NCBI GenBank assembly: GCA_945889235.1
Contig: CAMDBK010000150.1
Coordinates: 1 to 7,292, forward strand
Reading direction: 5' to 3'
DNA length: 7,292 bases
Source: Chitinophaga pinensis
GTDB taxonomy: Bacteria > Bacteroidota > Bacteroidia > SXHM01
In this document: in pieces, positions 1 to 4,926 of the stretch
Layout: each line of letters starts with the position of its first letter
How positions within the stretch are numbered: position 1 is the first letter of the stretch
Position numbers and translations under genes: made by a program
Notes under the pieces: model-generated
The model's database searches: none
Told to the model about the DNA's origin: nothing
Seen by the model: only the letters and a program-made list of their open reading frames with translations

Positions 1-433
1 ACATTTTGTTGTATGACACATAAGAAAAGGATTTCAGTTGTTCCGGATTATTATTTTTTCTGTTAGCAGTTACATTCCTGATAATGCGGTGAGCAGGATT
101 TTGGCCTGGAAAAATCACAACTTCCTGTAAGCCGAAATTTTTCTTCACCATTTTTACGCTTATATTTTTTTCTTCATAATCCGACAAAGTAATTGTGGCG
201 CGTTCATACCCGACATAACTGAATGAAAGTTGATGAAACCGGTATTGAGATGTAATAGTAAAGTGCCCATCAATATCCGTTGTGGTAGCATTAATCTCAG
301 CATCGGGAATGATGTTGACAAAGGCAAGCGGCTCTCCTGTTTTATCATCCGTTACTATTCCTTTGATGCTATAAGGTTGAGCAAGAACGTTAGCAAATGC
401 AAAAAAAAGAAACCCGCTCAGAAATAATTTCAT
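1..433 (-). CDS. Carboxypeptidase-regulatory-like + DUF5686 family envelope protein, 5' part
   Basis: This reading frame starts at ATG 433-431 and stays open to the left edge, so only the first 144 residues are present and the stop lies outside. Residues 1-18 form a signal peptide (Lys at 2, hydrophobic core, V-L-A before Gln19), so the product is exported. Residues about 22-95 match the carboxypeptidase D regulatory-like beta-sandwich common in Bacteroidetes outer-membrane proteins: IKGIVTDDKTGEPLAFVNI, then TDIDGHFTI and LSFSYVGYE. Residues about 113-144 (AHRIIRNV, NNPEQLKSFSYVSYNKM) look like the opening of DUF5686, whose members are usually several hundred residues long. The molecular function of DUF5686 is not established; an outer-membrane or surface role is inferred from the signal peptide and domain pairing. 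An intrinsic terminator lies just upstream (448-483), so it probably has its own promoter. A weak candidate is TATTTTTC at 447-454, one mismatch from TAnnTTTG. Confidence 0.86.
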   Translation of the reverse strand, partial: MKLFLSGFLFFAFANVLAQPYSIKGIVTDDKTGEPLAFVNIIPDAEINATTTDIDGHFTITSQYRFHQLSFSYVGYERATITLSDYEEKNISVKMVKKNFGLQEVVIFPGQNPAHRIIRNVTANRKNNNPEQLKSFSYVSYNKM

Positions 434-447
434 GCGCTAAAGATGTG

Positions 448-483
448 AAAAATAAAAAAAGGGAAATAGTTGTTTCCCCTTTT
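448..483 (-). terminator. Rho-independent terminator of the T9SS cargo gene
   Basis: Read on the minus strand, AAAAGGGGAAA (483-473), a six-base loop (472-467) and TTTCCCTTTT (466-457) form a hairpin with one bulged G. It is followed by a T-rich tract (about TTTATTTTTC). The hairpin begins 20 bases past the stop codon of the 503-1489 gene, where a terminator for that gene is expected. It also separates that gene from the DUF5686 gene, which starts only 15 bases further on. Confidence 0.75.
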
Positions 484-502
484 CTAAAGTAGTTTACACA
501 AA

Positions 503-1489
503 TTATTTGAGCATAATTCTATTGACATATTTGTTTTTTCCTTGAATCAACTCCACAAAATAAATTCCTTTCGCCTCATTTCCTAAATCAATTTCATGAG
601 TAAACTCAGATGCAGTTTTTATTTCTTCAGTGTAAATAATTTTGCCTGATTCATCTGTAATTTTCAGTTGAGATTTCTTCTTGCTGTCGGGTTTAAAGTT
701 CACTGTAATTTTTCCACTGGAAGGATTTGGATAAACATGCAGGGCTTGTGTTTCAGAGGCTTCATCCATTCCTCTTGATTGGCTTTTATCGTTTGTTCTG
801 ATTATTTTTTTAATCACTTTTATTTCAGGTTCGGTACCTTCTTTACCATCACTTTCTTCTTCAATCACAATAACTTTTACTCTTTTGTCAGATGGATTTC
901 CACTTACATCAACGCCTTTATTAATTTCTTTTTTCACTGAAATCTTAATTGTATCTCCATCTTCTGAAACACGAATATTCTCATCATTCCCGCTCAGCTT
1001 CTGCATTTCATCGCCATCAATAACAATAGTTTTTGACAATTCATGTTTCAGATTTTTCATTTCTTTTTCAAATTCTTCTGAGTTCCACTCAGTGCTTAAA
1101 TCTTTTTTAAGCTTCTCCATTTCTTTTCCAAATGCTGCTGAATTCCATTTGAATTCAAAATCTTTACCCAATTTCTCTATCTCTTTATCAATATCAAAAC
1201 TATAATTGTATGAAAAAACCAATGGGCTGTCAGAAAAAACTTTTGCCATTGCTTTCAGCTCAGGAAAGCTGTCATTGAGTTCTTCGAGCATGTAAGCATC
1301 CCCGGGTTTAAAGGTTTTTTTCACCACTTTAGTATCACCGTTTACTGAAGTTATGATTTTGATTTTCACTTCTCCTTCAGTTTTACTATCTGCTTTTTCC
1401 TGTGCTGAAGTGCTGCATACAAAACCAAATGCAAGAATAAAAGAAAGGGAACTGTTTTTCAATAGTTGAATTGTTGTAGTTGTTTTCAT
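503..1489 (-). CDS. Secreted protein with T9SS type A C-terminal sorting domain
   Basis: This 328-residue protein is exported across the inner membrane by an N-terminal signal peptide (residues 1-29, ending S-T-S-A before Gln30). It is then predicted to cross the outer membrane through the type IX secretion system. The address tag is the C-terminal domain at about 250-328. It has the typical YPNPSSGKITV motif (253-263), a strand LKITDESGKIIY (275-286) and the terminal block KGIYFVELIQG...NRIMLK (307-328), as in type A sorting domains that are cleaved during secretion and surface attachment. The body (30-250) is very rich in Lys, Glu and Asp and contains a 20-residue repeat at 101-154. I recognise no catalytic domain, so the cargo function is unknown. 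The A-rich leader has no clear ribosome binding site, as is usual in this phylum. A -7 promoter element and TTAACAT repeats lie upstream, and a terminator lies downstream. Confidence 0.9.
   Translation of the reverse strand: MKTTTTIQLLKNSSLSFILAFGFVCSTSAQEKADSKTEGEVKIKIITSVNGDTKVVKKTFKPGDAYMLEELNDSFPELKAMAKVFSDSPLVFSYNYSFDIDKEIEKLGKDFEFKWNSAAFGKEMEKLKKDLSTEWNSEEFEKEMKNLKHELSKTIVIDGDEMQKLSGNDENIRVSEDGDTIKISVKKEINKGVDVSGNPSDKRVKVIVIEEESDGKEGTEPEIKVIKKIIRTNDKSQSRGMDEASETQALHVYPNPSSGKITVNFKPDSKKKSQLKITDESGKIIYTEEIKTASEFTHEIDLGNEAKGIYFVELIQGKNKYVNRIMLK
1028..1189 (-). repeat. 20-residue tandem repeat inside the T9SS cargo protein
   Basis: Residues 101-120, 121-140 and 141-154 align as two full units and one partial unit of the same pattern: [D/G/E]-K-E-[I/M]-[E/K]-[K/N]-L-[G/K]-[K/H]-[D/E]-[F/L], then E/T-rich residues and, in the two full units, W-N-S-x-x-F. 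The pattern K-E-M-x-x-L-K-x-x-L suggests charged amphipathic helices. It probably arose by duplication of a 60-base unit. The DNA copies have diverged more than the protein copies. Confidence 0.65.
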
Positions 1490-1515
1490 GGTAAATGTTT
1501 TTTGTTTTTACACCA

Positions 1516-1523
1516 CAAAATTA
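1516..1523 (-). promoter_or_regulatory. Candidate -7 promoter element of the T9SS cargo gene
   Basis: On the minus strand the sequence TAATTTTG matches the Bacteroidetes -7 consensus TAnnTTTG exactly. It lies 27 bases before the ATG at 1489, giving a predicted leader of about 20 bases. No TTG/TTTG -33 element is visible at the expected distance. Instead that position is occupied by a TTAACAT copy (1544-1550), as might be expected for an activator-dependent promoter. Confidence 0.45.
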
Positions 1524-1543
1524 TTCTGAAAGCTTTGCTGCTT

Positions 1544-1584
1544 ATGTTAAATAGCTCCTAAAATATGTTAAGAAATGTTAAGAA
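1544..1584 (-). promoter_or_regulatory. TTAACAT direct-repeat array, candidate OmpR/PhoB-type regulator site
   Basis: Three same-orientation copies of TTAACAT on the minus strand occupy 1581-1575, 1571-1565 and 1550-1544. The first two lie in a perfect tandem duplication of a 10-bp unit (ATGTTAAGAA on the plus strand, 1565-1574 and 1575-1584). The third is 21 bp from the second, so all three fall on about the same face of the helix. Direct repeats at 10-11 bp spacing are the known mode of binding for OmpR/PhoB-family response regulators; the B. subtilis PhoP box uses TTAACA-like repeats. Assignment to that family here is inference. The array lies between two divergent candidate promoters and could act on either, but the third copy sits at the -33 position of the minus-strand one. 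Confidence 0.45.
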
Positions 1585-1606
1585 TCAATTGTCTTTTATT
1601 TGTGTG

Positions 1607-1614
1607 TATGTTTG
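1607..1614 (+). promoter_or_regulatory. Candidate -7 promoter element of the MDR oxidoreductase gene
   Basis: TATGTTTG matches TAnnTTTG exactly and ends 22 bases before the ATG at 1637. A TTG at 1589-1591 could be the -33 element, but the 15-base gap is shorter than usual, so the -33 assignment is weak. Confidence 0.4.
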
Positions 1615-1636
1615 CTGCTCACCTATTATGTAATAC

Positions 1637-2659
1637 ATGAAAACACTAACCATCATAAAATACGGAGCTCCCGAAAAAGCATTTGAATTGCAGGAAAAAC
1701 CAACACCTGTTACTGCCGCACATGAAGTGTTGATTTCAGTTGAAGCATTCGGAATCAACTTTGCAGATATTATGGCACGCAATGGACTTTACCAGGATGC
1801 TCCGCCTTTGCCTTCTGTGGTAGGCTATGAAGTAGTTGGAAGAATTGAGTCCGTTGGAAAAGATGTAAAAGATAAACTGGAAAAAGGAACACGTGTAACA
1901 GCGTTCACCCGTTTTGGCGGATACGCTACACATGTTACTACAGATGCACGTGCAGTAGTTCCCATTGGTGAAGATATGGATGCCGGAGTAGCTTGTGCAA
2001 TGGCGGTTCAATACACTACTGCATGGTTTTGTGCTGAAGAAATGATTCGTCTTCGCAAAGGAAATCATGTGTTGATTCAGGCTGCTGCCGGTGGTGTTGG
2101 CACTGCGCTGGTTCAGCTTTGCAAACGACACGATTGCATTATTTACGGAACAGCAGGTTCAGATAAAAAATTAGAATACCTGCGTGAATTGGGAGTTGAT
2201 TATCCCATCAATTATAATACAACAGATTTTCAAACAGAAATAAAAAAGATTTGTCCACAGGGAATTGATGTTGCGTTTGATTCCGTTGGCGGAAAAACAT
2301 ATCGCAAAAGTTTTAACAGTCTGAACAAAGGCGGAAGAATAGTTGGTTATGGTGCTGCGGAAAATCTGGGTGGTGGTTTGCAGATTTGGGATACACTGAA
2401 AATGGTTTTCAATTTCGGCATTTATCATCCTGTTCAGTTTCTTTTAAACTCACGTGGAATGATTGGTGTGAATATGCTTCGCATTGCTGACAATCATCCC
2501 GATTGGCTAAAAATTTGTTTGGAAAGCGTTGTTGAACTTGCACAAAAAGGTGAGATAAAACCAACTGTTGGCGGAGTTTTCACTGCAGATAAACTCGCAG
2601 ATGCTCATCACTTTGTTGAGTCTCGGAAATCAATGGGCAAAGTGATTGTGAAGTGGTGA
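1637..2659 (+). CDS. Zinc-independent MDR oxidoreductase, quinone reductase / VAT1-like
   Basis: This 340-residue protein belongs to the medium-chain dehydrogenase/reductase superfamily and has the usual full length of a soluble NADPH-dependent quinone or enone reductase. The N-terminal GroES-like domain (about 1-125) shows GINFADIMARNGLY (39-52) and the PSVVGYEVVGRIESVG stretch (59-74). The Rossmann domain carries the nucleotide-binding loop QAAAGGVGTALVQL (148-161), followed by the strand IIYGTAGSDKKLEYLRELG and the FDSVGGKTY motif (214-222). The Cys/His zinc ligands of alcohol dehydrogenases are absent, which places it in the zinc-free quinone-reductase branch; FGGYATHV and AVQYTTAW resemble synaptic vesicle VAT1-type members. 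The physiological substrate cannot be read from the sequence. ATG 1637 is chosen because the only nearby upstream in-frame ATG (1628) is followed at once by TAA. It stands alone, divergent from the T9SS cargo gene and convergent with the flippase-like gene. Confidence 0.9.
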   Translation: MKTLTIIKYGAPEKAFELQEKPTPVTAAHEVLISVEAFGINFADIMARNGLYQDAPPLPSVVGYEVVGRIESVGKDVKDKLEKGTRVTAFTRFGGYATHVTTDARAVVPIGEDMDAGVACAMAVQYTTAWFCAEEMIRLRKGNHVLIQAAAGGVGTALVQLCKRHDCIIYGTAGSDKKLEYLRELGVDYPINYNTTDFQTEIKKICPQGIDVAFDSVGGKTYRKSFNSLNKGGRIVGYGAAENLGGGLQIWDTLKMVFNFGIYHPVQFLLNSRGMIGVNMLRIADNHPDWLKICLESVVELAQKGEIKPTVGGVFTADKLADAHHFVESRKSMGKVIVKW

Positions 2660-2663
2660 GATA

Positions 2664-2725
2664 CGTCACCCTGAACTCGTTTCAGGGTCTCTATAGAGAG
2701 ATGCTGAAACAAGTTCAGCATGACG
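2664..2725. repeat. Double-hairpin palindromic intergenic repeat (CTGAA/TTCAG type)
   Basis: Two 29-base arms, 2664-2692 and 2697-2725, are inverted copies of each other with 24 of 29 positions matching. Each arm is also a hairpin with an 8-bp stem and five-base loop: ACCCTGAA/TTCAGGGT (2668-2675 with 2681-2688) and ATGCTGAA/TTCAGCAT (2701-2708 with 2714-2721). Repeats of this kind (GTCACCCTGAAC...TTTCAGGG) recur between genes in Bacteroidetes genomes. Here it fills the 71-base gap between two convergent genes and could serve as a bidirectional transcript end. It has no T-tract, so it is not a standard intrinsic terminator. Confidence 0.8.
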
Positions 2726-2730
2726 AAGAA

Positions 2731-3924
2731 TTATGCTTTCTTCTTAATGTAAGAACGCTTTATCCAACCCGGAAGAATAACGGCTCCGATAAATAAATAC
2801 GGGTAATAACTGATAAGCCGCCAGATGATGGCAATGCTGCTTATTAATCCTGCGGAAAGAATAAATTCACCTATAAATCCTGAAAAAATAATTTCTGCAA
2901 CACCGCTGCCACCGGGCGTTGGGGTAATGTGCATGATTACCCACATCACTAATTGGCGAGCATAAATAAGCATGTGTTCGCTTACCGGAAAAAAAGCCAT
3001 AATGATAAAATTGGTTACCCAGAAACGGGCTGTCCATGAAGCAAACGTTGCTGCAGTAGCCTTGAACCAATAACCAAAAGGTTTACCTTTTATTTCCTGT
3101 GATGCATCAACAATTTCATTTCCGGTTTCTGCCGCGGCATAACGCCACTTGCGAAGGAAAGGAATTGAAAATATTTTTATCAATAGCCATTTGAACCCGC
3201 GCGGCCTTACAAAAATTGCCCATGAAATTATAACAGCGTACAAAAACATAAGTGCAAAACCAATGAAAAATAAATTAATTCCGGCTGTGGCAAAACCCTG
3301 TAATCCTGCGCTGCTTAAGTCGGGAAGCAATTTCTGCGTGCCTACAACCAATAGAACAACCGGAACCATAACAATATAAAAAAGTTGATCGAGCAGTGAA
3401 GTGATTAATACAATGGCTGTGCTCCTTCCTAATTTTATTCCTTCGCGGTTAACGATAAACATCGCAACCGTACTTCCGCCAACAGCACTGGGCGCAACGG
3501 CTGAAGCAAATTCCCAGAGCATAATCACATCAAAACTTCTTCGCCACGAAATATGATTATCGGTAAGTACACGAATGCGGTACATATAACTTAGGTCGCG
3601 GATAAACATAGAAATGATTGCTATAACAATCCACAATGTTGAATACCATGTCCAGTTTATACTTTGCAGTTCATCACGGTAAGTAACTTTTTTATAATCA
3701 CCTTTTCCTTCACCGGCAAAAATAAATTCTTCATTTTCCTGCTCTCCGTCTGCATTGGTGTCTAACCAAGCATAGCTTGCATTTGCTCCGGAATATTTTT
3801 CAAATTTTTCTTTGTGAAGCGCAGAAATTACCATGTACGTTGCCACAGCAAGTCCAATGAAAATGGGCAGAATAATTCTGCTGGGTTTCAAAAGTTTTAG
3901 TCGCTCGGCAGTACGGTTTGCCAT
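2731..3924 (-). CDS. Flippase-like polytopic membrane protein (LPG_synthase_TM / UPF0104 family)
   Basis: This 397-residue inner-membrane protein resembles the lysylphosphatidylglycerol synthase transmembrane (flippase-like) family, found alone or as the membrane half of MprF. Hydrophobic segments lie at about 16-36, 95-116, 132-157, 168-195, 213-238, 290-312, 343-362 and 366-388. Family-like motifs are EFASAVAPSAVGGSTVAMF (138-156), LLDQLFYI (177-184) and the strongly typical ITPTPGGSGVAE (333-344). There is no C-terminal aminoacyl-transferase domain, so it is not a full MprF. A lipid or polyprenyl-linked substrate is inferred from the family only. An unusual hydrophilic insert of about 60 residues (37-94), probably extracytoplasmic, separates the first two membrane segments and holds an EF-hand-like loop. 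The ATG start gives a sensible N-terminus with basic residues before the first membrane segment. It is divergent from the EamA gene, with 74 bases between them. Confidence 0.85.
   Translation of the reverse strand: MANRTAERLKLLKPSRIILPIFIGLAVATYMVISALHKEKFEKYSGANASYAWLDTNADGEQENEEFIFAGEGKGDYKKVTYRDELQSINWTWYSTLWIVIAIISMFIRDLSYMYRIRVLTDNHISWRRSFDVIMLWEFASAVAPSAVGGSTVAMFIVNREGIKLGRSTAIVLITSLLDQLFYIVMVPVVLLVVGTQKLLPDLSSAGLQGFATAGINLFFIGFALMFLYAVIISWAIFVRPRGFKWLLIKIFSIPFLRKWRYAAAETGNEIVDASQEIKGKPFGYWFKATAATFASWTARFWVTNFIIMAFFPVSEHMLIYARQLVMWVIMHITPTPGGSGVAEIIFSGFIGEFILSAGLISSIAIIWRLISYYPYLFIGAVILPGWIKRSYIKKKA
3727..3762 (-). other. EF-hand-like calcium-binding loop in the flippase-like protein
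   Basis: Residues 55-66 read DTNADGEQENEE. They fit the 12-position EF-hand loop: Asp at 1, Asn at 3, Asp at 5, Gly at 6, acidic at 9 and Glu at 12. Position 8, normally Ile/Val/Leu, is Gln, so the fit is not perfect. The loop lies in the hydrophilic insert between the first and second membrane segments. Calcium binding is an inference from the spacing of ligands. Confidence 0.45.
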
Positions 3925-3945
3925 AAAAGGTATCTTTTATCAGCC

Positions 3946-3953
3946 CGAAAATA
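3946..3953 (-). promoter_or_regulatory. Weak candidate -7 element of the flippase-like gene
   Basis: TATTTTCG on the minus strand differs from TAnnTTTG at one conserved position and lies 22 bases before the ATG at 3924. No -33 element is visible. It is listed because a promoter must lie in this 74-base divergent gap and this is the best match. Confidence 0.25.
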
Positions 3954-3985
3954 CGCATTCCGCACGAACAGGTTGTTGATATTCC

Positions 3986-3993
3986 TACTTTTG
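3986..3993 (+). promoter_or_regulatory. Candidate -7 promoter element of the EamA gene
   Basis: TACTTTTG matches TAnnTTTG exactly. It ends five bases before the GTG start codon at 3999, so transcription would begin at or next to the start codon and the mRNA would be leaderless or nearly so. No -33 element is visible at the usual distance. Confidence 0.4.
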
Positions 3994-3998
3994 AAGCC

Positions 3999-4883
3999 GT
4001 GAAATTCCGAGAAAATCTTACCGCTCACCTTGCTCTTCTTGGTGCAAACATTATTTACGGAGCCAATTATTCCATTGCAAAAGCAGTGATGCCCGAATAT
4101 GTAAAACCTTTCGGATTTATTGTTCTGCGGGGTATTGGCGCTGTTCTTCTCTTCTGGTTTTTTCATGCATTGATGAAGCGTGAAAAAGTGGAGCGGAAAG
4201 ATTTTCCTAAACTGATTTTAGGCGCGTTTCTGGGAATTGCTGCCAATCAAATGTTATTTTTCAAAGGGCTGAGCATCACCACTCCTATTAATGCAGCAAT
4301 CATCATGACTTCCACTCCTGTGTTGGTTTTGCTGGCTGCATCGGTTATATTGAAAGAGCGAATAACTATTTCAAAGATTGCAGGAATTATTGCAGGAATT
4401 ACAGGTGCGCTATTGATTATATTAATGGGAAAAGATTTTTCATTCGGCAGCGAAACTATGCCTGGCGATTTAATGATTTTTATTAATGCATCACTGTTTG
4501 GTGTGTACCTTGTTATGATAAAACCACTGATGAAAAAATATCATCCGCTTACGGTAAATAAATGGGTTTTCTTTTTCGGATTGCTGATGTCATTACCCTT
4601 TGGCTGGAGCGAAGCACTGGAGATTGATTGGGTATCAATGCCTCCAAACATTTTAGGTGGAGTTATTTTTGTAGTAGTTGGACTAAGTTTTTTCGCTTAC
4701 CTTTTTAACAGCTATGCATTAAGCAGGGTTAGTCCGTCAACGGTGAGTATATATATATACTCACAGCCGGTATTTGCTGTGTCTATTGCTATTGCGCTGG
4801 GGAATGATTCACTTTCAGCAATTAAAGTTATTGCTGCCTTGCTGATTTTTGGCGGAGTCTATTTAGTGAGCTGGGGGAAGTAA
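3999..4883 (+). CDS. EamA/DMT-superfamily transporter
   Basis: This 294-residue inner-membrane protein has the length and two-domain architecture of the drug/metabolite transporter superfamily: two EamA repeats of five helices each (about 10-142 and 152-292). Typical features are ALLGANIIYGANYSIAKAVMP at the start of the first repeat, GLSITTPINAAIIMTSTPVLVLLAASVILKERI (90-122) closing its fourth helix, and the matching SRVSPSTVSIYIYSQPVFAVSIAIALGND (242-270) in the second. Family members export or import amino acids, nucleosides or other small metabolites; the substrate here cannot be told. The start codon is GTG at 3999. No ATG, GTG or TTG lies in frame between it and the upstream stop at 3924, and the next ATG (Met31) would remove the first helix. 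It is convergent with the M42 peptidase gene. Confidence 0.9.
   Translation: MKFRENLTAHLALLGANIIYGANYSIAKAVMPEYVKPFGFIVLRGIGAVLLFWFFHALMKREKVERKDFPKLILGAFLGIAANQMLFFKGLSITTPINAAIIMTSTPVLVLLAASVILKERITISKIAGIIAGITGALLIILMGKDFSFGSETMPGDLMIFINASLFGVYLVMIKPLMKKYHPLTVNKWVFFFGLLMSLPFGWSEALEIDWVSMPPNILGGVIFVVVGLSFFAYLFNSYALSRVSPSTVSIYIYSQPVFAVSIAIALGNDSLSAIKVIAALLIFGGVYLVSWGK
4743..4764. repeat. 22-bp perfect palindrome with an alternating TA core inside the EamA gene
   Basis: A perfect palindrome with no spacer spans 4743-4764: GTGAG at the left, an alternating T/A core of 12 bases, and CTCAC at the right. It encodes V-S-I-Y-I-Y-S in the second EamA repeat. The TATA core follows from the alternating Ile-Tyr codons, so the symmetry may be partly a coding coincidence. 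Confidence 0.7.
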
Positions 4884-4897
4884 AGCCTCATCCCCAA

Positions 4898-4918
4898 CCC
4901 TTCTCAAAAGGAGAAGGG
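4898..4918. repeat. Palindromic intergenic repeat (CCCTTCTC/GAGAAGGG type)
   Basis: CCCTTCTC (4898-4905) and GAGAAGGG (4911-4918) form a perfect 8-bp stem with the loop AAAAG. They are preceded by CCTCATCCCCAA, as in the CCTCATCCCCAACCC...GAGAAGGG repeats seen between genes in many Bacteroidetes genomes. It occupies the 43-base gap between two convergent genes and may end both transcripts, although no T-tract follows on either strand. Confidence 0.7.
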
Positions 4919-4926
4919 AGCAAAGA

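Noticed and set aside
160..348. Open frame of 62 codons on the minus strand
   Set aside because: It overlaps the DUF5686 gene in another frame and has no recognisable domain; the 433-1 frame has a signal peptide and clear family motifs.
885..1205. 106-codon open frame on the plus strand, opposite the T9SS cargo gene
   Set aside because: Its Ser/Phe/Ile-rich translation is the antisense reflection of Lys/Glu-rich codons; no start context or family resemblance.
1544..1584. CRISPR-like or plasmid iteron repeats
   Set aside because: Only three short copies with no spacer structure, no cas or rep genes; the position just upstream of a promoter element fits a regulator site better.
1736..2131. 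131-codon minus-strand open frame inside the MDR gene
   Set aside because: It is antisense to a well-supported oxidoreductase; the composition is not protein-like for a known family and there is no promoter element.
2664..2725. Intrinsic terminator or small RNA gene
   Set aside because: The hairpins are strong but no T-tract follows on either strand and no promoter element precedes; it is better described as a dispersed palindromic repeat.
2731..3924. MprF (lysylphosphatidylglycerol synthase) itself
   Set aside because: Only the membrane domain is present; the protein ends at 397 residues without the aminoacyl-transferase domain, so synthase activity is not supported.
3897..4166. 89-codon minus-strand open frame across the flippase/EamA divergent gap
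   Set aside because: It overlaps the starts of two well-supported genes, and its translation resembles no family.
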